Below, piece after piece: positions 53,999 through 61,533 of a stretch of 63,971 bases of DNA. Below the pieces are notes generated by a model, which made no database searches, had not been told where the DNA came from, and was given only the letters and a program-made list of their open reading frames with translations. Every line of letters starts with the position of its first letter. Within the stretch, counting starts at the first letter, position 1. The DNA comes from Candidatus Obscuribacterales bacterium. GTDB taxonomy: Bacteria; Cyanobacteriota; Vampirovibrionia; Obscuribacterales; Obscuribacteraceae. The stretch lies in contig JAIETF010000027.1 of the NCBI GenBank assembly GCA_019745415.1, positions 1 to 63,971 on the forward strand. Direction: 5' to 3'. The position numbers and the translations under genes are program-made.

Positions 53999-54010
53999 GT
54001 TAGCGCTAAC
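53999..54010 (+). promoter_or_regulatory. Palindrome GTTAGCGCTAAC upstream of the MocR gene
   Basis: A perfect 12-bp palindrome, 54 bp before the ATG at 54064. GCGCTAA is the half-element also seen three times upstream of nupC. It could be an autoregulatory site. Confidence 0.42.
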
Positions 54011-54063
54011 TTTGGCTGGCAATTTTCTCTGATATCGTAATTGGACGCCAGCAGGTAAGTTAG

Positions 54064-55551
54064 ATGTCGATAGCCATTAACCTTGAATACAAACCTTATG
54101 TCGCCCTCTACCGCAGGCTTTCGGATGCGCTGCGTAAAGCCATTTTGGAAGGACGATTGGGACTGGGCGAGCCCATGCCTTCTGTAAGAGATCTGGCTGA
54201 GAGTCTTAAACTCTCCAGAGCAACAGTATTAAAGGCTTACGAAGATCTTCAGATTCAGGGGCTTGTGGTTAGTCAAAGTGGCTCAGGCACCTATGTCTCA
54301 TCCCATTTGCCCGGTGACTTGGGTGACTTGCTCAAAGAACGTCTTCAAGAAGAAAGTCAGAGATCTCCCGCTTCGTTTATTAGTGCTTCAGAGCTTTCAC
54401 AGACAGGCAGACTATTGAAGGAAGTGGGCTGTAAGCAGCAAGAGGAGCATGTTCATTTACCGGAGATAGGTTATGGCGGCACACCGGTTGAACTCTCGCC
54501 GGCACGTGAGTGGAAGTCGCTTATGCTCAAGCATTGCGATATACATGAAGATGATCAAGTGCCGTTTATGATTGAGCCGGCTGGTTTGCCTAATCTGAGA
54601 CTGGCTCTGAGTAACTATTCTAAGCGTCGTCGCAGTATCGAATGTTCGCCCGAAGAAGTTTTTGTCTTCGGCTCTAAGCAGATGCGATTGGAACTTATCG
54701 GTCGTCTTTTGCTCAATCCAGGCGATGTGGTGGCTTACGAAGAGCCCGGCTATCCGGAAAGTCGTCATACGCTGGAAGCGCTTGCCGCCCAGGTCGTGCC
54801 TGTGCCGGTTGATAACGAAGGCATACAGATTTCTTACATCAGGCGTTTCAGCAAACCACCGAAGTTGATCTACGTTACGCCCTCGCATCAAGATCCTTTG
54901 ACCATGGTGATGAGTATGCCACGTAGGCAGGAGCTGATAGAGTATGCGGCGGCAGTCGGCGCCTTCATTCTGGAAGATGATTATGACAGTGAATTTCGTT
55001 ACGGCAAGCCGATTTTGCCATCTTTGAAAGCCTTAGATCATCATGATTGCGTCATTTATATGTCGTCTTTCTGGAAGATTCTCTATCAGTCCTTGCGTCT
55101 ATCTTATGTTATCTTTCCTCGCTGTTTGAGCCAACCAGCACTTTTGGTGAAAGGCTATCTTGAGAGACATTTGCCTCTTATTGATCAGTTAGCGTTGACC
55201 GATTTAGTCAATGATGGGCACCTCGAGAAACATTTAAAACGGTCGCAGAGAATATTGGCCCATCGCAGGCAATCGCTGATTTTGGCTATTACACGCCATT
55301 TGCGTGAGTTGCTCGAACCTCTGGGGGAGGGCGGCGGCACTCATATTATTCTCAATTTTAAAAGCGGTATATCTACTGGGGCGGTTAGTAAGGCGGCGAG
55401 TTTGGTCGGCTGGAATCTCGTTTCTACCGATAGTTATTACGCCACCGAGACCGTAGAAGGACAATTTATTGTGCCTTTTGCTGATATCAACATCGATACC
55501 ATTGATGATACCGTAATGAAATTCGCTCAATTGCTCAGAGAAATTAGGTGA
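54064..55551 (+). CDS. MocR-type GntR/aminotransferase regulator, copy 1 (lysine present)
   Basis: 495 residues. The N-terminal winged helix of GntR type (about 10-80) includes PSVRDLAESLKLSRATVLKAYEDL. A linker (about 85-130) follows, then an aminotransferase-like domain (about 140-495). That domain has PSHQDPLT (PLP region), EDDYDSEF (304-311) and Lys338 in SSFWKIL, the position that binds PLP in GabR and PdxR. It is likely to respond to PLP or an amine. AGGT precedes the ATG. The paralogue follows directly. Confidence 0.93.
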   Translation: MSIAINLEYKPYVALYRRLSDALRKAILEGRLGLGEPMPSVRDLAESLKLSRATVLKAYEDLQIQGLVVSQSGSGTYVSSHLPGDLGDLLKERLQEESQRSPASFISASELSQTGRLLKEVGCKQQEEHVHLPEIGYGGTPVELSPAREWKSLMLKHCDIHEDDQVPFMIEPAGLPNLRLALSNYSKRRRSIECSPEEVFVFGSKQMRLELIGRLLLNPGDVVAYEEPGYPESRHTLEALAAQVVPVPVDNEGIQISYIRRFSKPPKLIYVTPSHQDPLTMVMSMPRRQELIEYAAAVGAFILEDDYDSEFRYGKPILPSLKALDHHDCVIYMSSFWKILYQSLRLSYVIFPRCLSQPALLVKGYLERHLPLIDQLALTDLVNDGHLEKHLKRSQRILAHRRQSLILAITRHLRELLEPLGEGGGTHIILNFKSGISTGAVSKAASLVGWNLVSTDSYYATETVEGQFIVPFADINIDTIDDTVMKFAQLLREIR

Positions 55552-55561
55552 GGTACCGCCG

Positions 55562-57034
55562 GTGTTGATTGATCGTTTAGAGCTGCCTGCTGCTTTCAAT
55601 GGTAATGGACCAGTGAGCAAACAGATTGCAGAATGCCTTAGACAGGGTATCATCGATGGTCTGGTCAGCCCCAATATTATTTTGCCTTCGGTACGTGAAA
55701 TGGCTGTGCAGCTTGGTGTTTCGCGTTCAACCGCGGCACGTGCCATCGAAGAGTTATCGGCTCAAGGCTATGTGGTGGCTGAAATGGGTTCCGGCACAAA
55801 GGTGGCGGCCCGTCTGCCCGGAGAATTGGAAGAAAAGCCGGCTGTAAGGGACGAGTATGCCCCTCTCAAAGAAGTAGAGCTATCAGCCTTTGCCCGTCGA
55901 TTGATCTCTCGGCAAGCTTGTGGTGCTATTTCCACCCTCGTCTCTTACAACGGTCCCAGTCTTAAGGATGTACCACTGGGTATCTGGCGCGACTTGATAG
56001 CCAGGCATTGCCGAGCCGGTGTCGAGGTCGATTCTTCTTCTTCCAGTCAGTTGTCTTATGCACCCGAACCTTTTGGTTATCCGCCTTTGCGTGAAGCCTA
56101 TGCCTCTTATTTGACCCGCGCCCGCGCCGTCAAAGTAAACGCCGAGAGACTAGTTGTCTTTGCTTCGCGCAATTTGCGTCTTGATTTAATCGCTCGACTC
56201 TTGCTCTCGGAAGGTGATCTGGTTGCCATTGAAGAACCTGGTTTTTCTACTGCCCGAGAGCAGCTTTTGGCAAGAGGGGCGAGAGTTTTGCCGATTGGCG
56301 TGGACAGTCAAGGCATGAAAGTCGATGAGCTCGTTGCCGCAGGGCCAGTCAAGCTTATCTATGTCACTCCTTCGCACCAAGAACCTACCGGTGCCGTTTT
56401 ATCGATGATAAGACGCAAGCAGCTGCTTGAATATGCCGCTAAATGCGGTGCTTATATAATCGAAGACGACTATGATAGCGAGTTTCGTTATGATGGACGA
56501 CCTTTGCCGTCTTTGCAAGGCATGGACAGCAGTGACAGGGTGATTTATCTTTCTTGTCTTTGGAACGTTTTGGCACCGGTGACCAGGCTCGGCTTTATGG
56601 TTTTGCCCGTGGGCATGGTACAGGCAGTGCATGCTTGTAAGAGTCTGGTGGAACGAGATGTTTCTTACATAGAGCAGGCAGCTTTATCTGACTTTATCAA
56701 CGAGGGTCATCTCGAGAAATTAATCAGGCAGAAGCGCCAGGTTTATGCATCTTGTCGTCAGAGTTTGCTCTCTAAATTAGAGGCGATTTTTGATCGCAAA
56801 ATCTGGACAGCCCCTGAAAGTGCTGGGTTGGAATTACTTGTGCGCTTTCAAGATGGTTTTGATAGCCAGGCCATAGAAAGAGCGGCCCGCGAGAGCGGCT
56901 TTCCCATCACTGATACTTCCTGGTGGTATTTCGGCAGCCCAAAACCACTAGAATATACGATTTCGTTCACCTGGTTGGGTGAAGAAGAGATGACAAAACG
57001 TCTGGAGCATTTTGCTAGTTTGCTCGGTGTATGA
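55562..57034 (+). CDS. MocR-type regulator, copy 2 (PLP lysine replaced by asparagine)
   Basis: 490 residues, paralogue of copy 1, ten bases downstream of it. Winged helix with PSVREMAVQLGVSRSTAARAIEEL (about 42-65). The aminotransferase-like domain retains PSHQEPTG and EDDYDSEFRYD, but the PLP lysine aligns with Asn335 in SCLWNVL; the codon is AAC. It cannot form the usual internal aldimine. Start is GTG at 55562, eight bases after GAGG. It may heterodimerise with copy 1 or bind another ligand. Confidence 0.92.
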   Translation: MLIDRLELPAAFNGNGPVSKQIAECLRQGIIDGLVSPNIILPSVREMAVQLGVSRSTAARAIEELSAQGYVVAEMGSGTKVAARLPGELEEKPAVRDEYAPLKEVELSAFARRLISRQACGAISTLVSYNGPSLKDVPLGIWRDLIARHCRAGVEVDSSSSSQLSYAPEPFGYPPLREAYASYLTRARAVKVNAERLVVFASRNLRLDLIARLLLSEGDLVAIEEPGFSTAREQLLARGARVLPIGVDSQGMKVDELVAAGPVKLIYVTPSHQEPTGAVLSMIRRKQLLEYAAKCGAYIIEDDYDSEFRYDGRPLPSLQGMDSSDRVIYLSCLWNVLAPVTRLGFMVLPVGMVQAVHACKSLVERDVSYIEQAALSDFINEGHLEKLIRQKRQVYASCRQSLLSKLEAIFDRKIWTAPESAGLELLVRFQDGFDSQAIERAARESGFPITDTSWWYFGSPKPLEYTISFTWLGEEEMTKRLEHFASLLGV

Positions 57035-57777
57035 GAAAAGTTCTTTCTTTGCTTCTCGTTTTGGCATTATGGGACTTACCGGTTCTAGCTGGCTTGCCGA
57101 CCAAAGAGAGCGGCTATCTCGTCTGTCAAGATAGCCAAGTTTATGGACCCGGCATTCGTTTTCTGGTTGGTTCTCATGGCTTTAGTTGGTCCAATCCGGC
57201 TAACGGAATGACCATTTGCGCCGCTGCTCCGCAGTGGAAAGTCTTTACCTATAATAGCAACAATAGAAAGTACATAGAGTCAAGTTTGAGCGGTCATGAG
57301 GGCTATATGCTCCGGTCTTCCGTCATCTTCTGGGGCTTTAGTCTAAGTCGAATTCCTTTGACCTTTGTTGAGAAGGGCACTAAATATGGTGCGCCTGTGC
57401 AGGTCTATAAGATGAAAGAGAAGCTATCTGAAAAGGAGAAGCTCGAACGCGGCATCGACACGCTGAAAGATTGTCGCTACTGTGTTGCCGATTCTGCAGA
57501 GTGGAAGCTGCCCGAGCAAGCCTGTATCTTTATGCGTCGCCATTATAACCTGCCTCAGGCAGCTGGTTTTCCCCTCTCTATGAGCGTGAAAAGACGCACT
57601 GTCAGCCAGTTTATTGTTAATTCTACCAAGGTGGAGAAGACTGAGGTTCCCTTTAGTGCCTATCGCTTACCCAGCGGCTATAGAAAGGCTCTTAACGACA
57701 AAGAAATTCTACGTGCCGGTGGAGAGGACTCTTCCATGGATACACTTCTCAAAGATATCGATAGCAAAGACTTTTAG
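57031..57777 (+). CDS. Secreted hypothetical protein
   Basis: 248 residues. A signal peptide (1-20, ending in VLAG) precedes a beta-rich domain with many aromatic residues (WSNPANGMTICAAAPQWKVFTY). The Cys residues at about 32 and 64 plus a later pair could form disulfides. Not recognised. The ATG overlaps the stop of the second MocR gene (ATGA), so it is translationally coupled. That suggests the regulator pair controls an envelope function. Confidence 0.72.
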   Translation: MRKVLSLLLVLALWDLPVLAGLPTKESGYLVCQDSQVYGPGIRFLVGSHGFSWSNPANGMTICAAAPQWKVFTYNSNNRKYIESSLSGHEGYMLRSSVIFWGFSLSRIPLTFVEKGTKYGAPVQVYKMKEKLSEKEKLERGIDTLKDCRYCVADSAEWKLPEQACIFMRRHYNLPQAAGFPLSMSVKRRTVSQFIVNSTKVEKTEVPFSAYRLPSGYRKALNDKEILRAGGEDSSMDTLLKDIDSKDF

Positions 57778-57811
57778 CCTGTTGCACCAAACTCGCTGCA
57801 TCGCTTTTCTG

Positions 57812-58093
57812 ATGCCTTTTGCAGTTATTGCGGCACTGTTTTTTGGAGCATTCCGTCTTTATCTTGGTACGCATTGGCTGTCTTTCTTTGAGACTCTTTC
57901 AAATGAGTGGAGAGTCTTTTTTCTTCTTGGTCGAATGTCGCATTCTTTTAATTGCTTCTGCAGTTGGATTTGTCTGATAGTCAGTTTGTACTGTTCATCT
58001 CATCTCTTCAAGCAAGCACAGCGAGAAAGCAAACCAGCTAATTCTATTTGGCTCTCTCTATTGTTTATGACCCGTCTTTCGGCTCTAGGTTGA
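57812..58093 (+). CDS. Possible small membrane protein
   Basis: 93 residues with two hydrophobic segments (about 2-22 and 45-66) and several Cys and Phe residues. No ribosome binding site is visible before the ATG at 57812, and the frame continues upstream into the preceding gene. I give it only weak support. If false, 57778-58166 is a 390-bp gap. Confidence 0.32.
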   Translation: MPFAVIAALFFGAFRLYLGTHWLSFFETLSNEWRVFFLLGRMSHSFNCFCSWICLIVSLYCSSHLFKQAQRESKPANSIWLSLLFMTRLSALG

Positions 58094-58166
58094 GCTTTGC
58101 TCTGCTTCGCCTGCTTCGTCTAAACAGTACAAATAACTACCTTCAAACTCAGAAAATGAGGTGCAA

Positions 58167-59579
58167 ATGAACAAGCGACTTCTTCGCATGATTCCGCTAG
58201 TGGCGGTTGCTTCGATTGTCTTCGGCATGACAATCTTGCCTTTTGTGCAGCCATATCTATTGCCTGCTTACAAGTATCTGCCCTTCTCTCTTTCCATCGT
58301 GCTTGCGGCTTATTTGATCTGGCGCTTCTGGTTAATCACGCCTCGTCGCGCCTGGATTGGCACTGTGGCGGTGTTACTCTTTTCCGCTCCGGTCTGGTTG
58401 TTTTCGGTTAGTTTCGTCGAGCCTCTTAATCAGTGGAGCATTGCCATTTCACTGCAGCCGAAGAATCTGGATGTCTTACCGGTAAGCAAAGACAGTCGGG
58501 CTCTCAATAAGGCGACTGCCACAATTTATGCACAGAACTCCAACCATGAGAGTCTCTTGCGTGCCGGTCATCCGCATATTACCGCCGATATGAAAGACCC
58601 GCTGCATCCGCGCATGTGGTGGCAGGTGCCGTTCTATTACAGAGAGGGGCTCAATTATTTTATGGGTTCGGTGGCTAAGATTGTGCGAATCGACGCAGAT
58701 AACCCCGGTATGTCGGTCGACTTGCACAGCGGCGAACATGCCGAGTTCTACTTTGGAGAAGAGTCTCACTTCGTACGAACGCTCTTTGCCATGCGGCTGC
58801 CGCTTTCTCGTCCAAGCCATGCTCAGTATTATCTCAAGCCGGATGGTACCTGGACTTTGCTCATTCCGGCTATAAGCTACAAATTGTCTGTGACCGGCGC
58901 CATGATTCCATATTTCTCAAGCGTGTTGGAAGTGTTGCCCAGCGGTTGGTACAACGTCTGGTCGCCGGACGAGGCTGGGAGCTACTTCCCGGGGGCACCG
59001 CTTTTCCCCCTTGAGTTGGGTCGCCTGTATGCTGAAAGTCATGGCAAGTTCAAGAGTGGTCTGATCAATTATTACGACACTGTCTTGGGTCGCAACAATA
59101 TCTATGAGGTCAGTGAAGACTCGGTGACCGGCGGCTATAGCCCTGACGATGTGCATGTGGCTGCTGATAACCGGTTCCCTTTCTATCAGGTCTTTGAAGG
59201 TCTGGGTTTGACCCAGATGATACCCTTAGAGCCTGTGGGTCCTAGTTTCGCCCTCTCCGAGGTGTTGCTATTTGACGGTGGCACAGGTGCCGTACGCAGT
59301 TATATTCCTGGCGCCGATCTTTCTTTGAATGGACCGCGCAAGGCAGAAAAACAGGTCTGGACCGCTCTACCTACTTTTCCTCATGAGAAGTACAAAGCAG
59401 TCGAGGCCCGCATCAAAACAGGAGCTGACGGTAAGGTCTATTGGCTTTTCACCGTCGTAAACATCACCGCCGATCAAAGCGTCTTCGCCAAGCTGGTGCT
59501 GGTGGATGCTCGCGAGTTGACCCCCTATGCCTTTGATTCGCAAGAGAGTGTCGACTCATTTTTGAGAGGCCCAAACTAA
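58167..59579 (+). CDS. Hypothetical membrane protein with large extracytoplasmic domain
   Basis: 470 residues. Three N-terminal helices (about 7-28, 33-50 and 58-80) precede a large soluble domain (about 90-470) rich in aromatic residues and Gly/Pro turns. It has the look of a beta-structured periplasmic domain (for example segments with SVDLHSGEHAEFYFGEES and TGADGKVYWLFTVVNI). Not recognised. GAGG lies five bases before the ATG at 58167. It is followed at 23 bp by the rhomboid gene, likely the same transcript. Confidence 0.75.
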   Translation: MNKRLLRMIPLVAVASIVFGMTILPFVQPYLLPAYKYLPFSLSIVLAAYLIWRFWLITPRRAWIGTVAVLLFSAPVWLFSVSFVEPLNQWSIAISLQPKNLDVLPVSKDSRALNKATATIYAQNSNHESLLRAGHPHITADMKDPLHPRMWWQVPFYYREGLNYFMGSVAKIVRIDADNPGMSVDLHSGEHAEFYFGEESHFVRTLFAMRLPLSRPSHAQYYLKPDGTWTLLIPAISYKLSVTGAMIPYFSSVLEVLPSGWYNVWSPDEAGSYFPGAPLFPLELGRLYAESHGKFKSGLINYYDTVLGRNNIYEVSEDSVTGGYSPDDVHVAADNRFPFYQVFEGLGLTQMIPLEPVGPSFALSEVLLFDGGTGAVRSYIPGADLSLNGPRKAEKQVWTALPTFPHEKYKAVEARIKTGADGKVYWLFTVVNITADQSVFAKLVLVDARELTPYAFDSQESVDSFLRGPN

Positions 59580-59602
59580 CCAGTTTCTGGTCAGGAGTCT
59601 CA

Positions 59603-60262
59603 ATGTCCAACAAATCAACATTCCCTTTGATCACAGCCCACCTCATATCTGTGACTGTCTTCTGTTTCCTGCTCGATAGAGCCGGTCTAGTGAATGGCTT
59701 CGCCTTCACATTTATTCCAGAGCAGTTCTTTCAGATTCGCGAGAATTACTTCTGGCTGCCGGCTTTTCTCTATGTCTTGCCCAGCATGCTCACGCACACT
59801 CTGGCGCATGCCGGATGGAGTCATCTTATCGGCAATATGCTTTTCTTCTTAGTCATGGGACCGATTTTGGAAAGAGCTTTGGGGGCTAGACGGTTCTTGC
59901 TTGTCTATGCCGCCGGTGCTCTTTTGTCGGCCTTGGCCGTGCTCGTCTTTCTCAATCCGCTTGGACCAGCGGGCGAAGCCGTGGTTTACCTTGGCGCTTC
60001 TGCTGCGGTCTCCAGCGTTATGGGAGGGGTGCTCGCTGCATCACCGCAGAGCATCATCGGCTTTTTGCCGGTGATCAATTTCTATATCAGAGCCTGGATG
60101 GTGGTCTTGTTCTTCTATTTTGAGCAGGTCACCGTTCTCACTTCACTGCCTCTCGATGCCGGTCCTAGCGGTTCCTCCCTGGTGCATCTGGTCGGCTTGT
60201 TCGTTGGCTATGTTCTGACGCGTTTCACTGGAGAAAGTAATGGAAAAGAATCTCAAGAATAA
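59603..60262 (+). CDS. Rhomboid-family intramembrane serine protease
   Basis: 219 residues, six or seven helices. Catalytic parts: His74 and Asn78 in SHLIGN (oxyanion region), Ser133 in GASAA (usual GxSG with Ala for the final Gly) and His195 in SLVHLVGLFVGY. Position and spacing match GlpG-type enzymes. It cleaves membrane helices near their ends. CAGGAG lies five bases before the ATG. Its 3' end overlaps the next gene by 23 nt. Confidence 0.92.
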   Translation: MSNKSTFPLITAHLISVTVFCFLLDRAGLVNGFAFTFIPEQFFQIRENYFWLPAFLYVLPSMLTHTLAHAGWSHLIGNMLFFLVMGPILERALGARRFLLVYAAGALLSALAVLVFLNPLGPAGEAVVYLGASAAVSSVMGGVLAASPQSIIGFLPVINFYIRAWMVVLFFYFEQVTVLTSLPLDAGPSGSSLVHLVGLFVGYVLTRFTGESNGKESQE

Positions 60263-61232
60263 AGTGGTCTTCATCACTGGCGGCTCGCGAGGTATTGGTT
60301 TGGCAATCGCCCTGCGTGCCGCCGCCGATGGTGCTAAAGTGATCATTGCCGCCAAAACAGTGACCGAGCAGCCAACCTTGCCCGGCACTATCTATACAGC
60401 CTGCGAGGCGGTGCGTGCTGCCGGTGGTGAGGCCATTGCCATTCCTCTTGATGTGCGAGATGAAGGGCAGATTATTGCCGCCATAGACAAGGCTGTGGAA
60501 GCTTTTGGCGGTATCGATATATTGGTAAATAATGCAGGCGCCATCAGGCTTTCTGATACACCCTCCACCGAGGGTAAGCATTACGACTTGATGCATGCCA
60601 TCAATATGCGGGCAGTCTTCTTGCTGGCTCGACATGCTCTGCCCTATTTGCGAAAGAGTGAGAACGGGCACATTCTCAATCTTTCGCCGCCGCTCAATCT
60701 CCATCCTGGTTGGTTCAAGCGGCATGTGGCCTATACACTTTCCAAGTATGGCATGAGCTTGACCACTCTTGGTCTGGCTGCAGAGTTTGAGCCTTTCGGT
60801 ATCAAGGTCAACTCTCTCTGGCCTGAAACCACTATTGATACCAGCGCCGTGCGCAACAAGCTGGGTGGAGAGGCTGTGGCTAAGATGTCGCGCAAGCCCG
60901 AAATAGTTGCCGACGCCGCTTGGCACATCTTTACCGATAGCTCGCCCACCAACACCGGTTGTTTCTATATCGATACTGCGGTGCTTAGGAAGGCCGGTGT
61001 CACCGACTTTGCCCCTTATTCATGCGAGCCTGGCGCCGCGCTCATGCCCGACTTTTTTCTGGGTGAGCCCTTCGGTCTCAGTCAGGCCGGTCCCATGAGA
61101 AGAGATGCAGCAGAGACAATGAAGGGGGAGAAACAGCCCTATAGGCAGCCGCCTACTTTGAGCGGTTATCTCTTTGTTGGTGCTCTGGCTCTTCTGGCAT
61201 TTGGCATGGGTTGCCTCTTGCTCTTCGGCTAA
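60240..61232 (+). CDS. Short-chain dehydrogenase with C-terminal membrane anchor (HSDL2-like)
   Basis: 330 residues. Rossmann motif TGGSRGIG (about 14-21), NNAG (about 96-99), Ser in LNLSPP (about 148) and YTLSK (Tyr and Lys of the active site, about 164-168). The pattern is closest to hydroxysteroid dehydrogenase-like 2. Unusually, residues about 305-329 form a hydrophobic helix ending the chain, so the enzyme is tail-anchored. The ATG lies inside the end of the rhomboid gene, with GGAG upstream, indicating coupled translation. Confidence 0.9.
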   Translation: MEKNLKNKVVFITGGSRGIGLAIALRAAADGAKVIIAAKTVTEQPTLPGTIYTACEAVRAAGGEAIAIPLDVRDEGQIIAAIDKAVEAFGGIDILVNNAGAIRLSDTPSTEGKHYDLMHAINMRAVFLLARHALPYLRKSENGHILNLSPPLNLHPGWFKRHVAYTLSKYGMSLTTLGLAAEFEPFGIKVNSLWPETTIDTSAVRNKLGGEAVAKMSRKPEIVADAAWHIFTDSSPTNTGCFYIDTAVLRKAGVTDFAPYSCEPGAALMPDFFLGEPFGLSQAGPMRRDAAETMKGEKQPYRQPPTLSGYLFVGALALLAFGMGCLLLFG

Positions 61233-61253
61233 GTTCAAGCTGTCCCAGGAAAA

Positions 61254-61300
61254 GCTGTCCGAGCGGCCGCTCCTTGCACCGCTCGGGCAGCAGTAATTTT
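61254..61300 (+). terminator. Hairpin after the SDR gene
   Basis: GCTG.CCGAGCGG (61254-61266) pairs with CCGCTCGG.CAGC (61279-61291), one mismatch, followed by AGTAATTTT. A partial U-tract makes it a probable terminator. Confidence 0.55.
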
Positions 61301-61533
61301 GCAGGTTAACAACCTTCTTGCTGCAAGTGCTTGCCCTGTCTTCACCTTTTCTTTAGGTTGGGGGTATCTTTCAACCGCTCTTTACCGAGGAAAAAACACA
61401 CAGCAGAAACCAATCACATAGATATGACGCAATCATATTCTTTCATTTCCCGGTGCATCCGCAATTCATTTGAGCGGATGCTTTTCCCACTTTTCTATAA
61501 ACGGTTCCCGCGCTTAGGGAACTAGGAGTCTTT

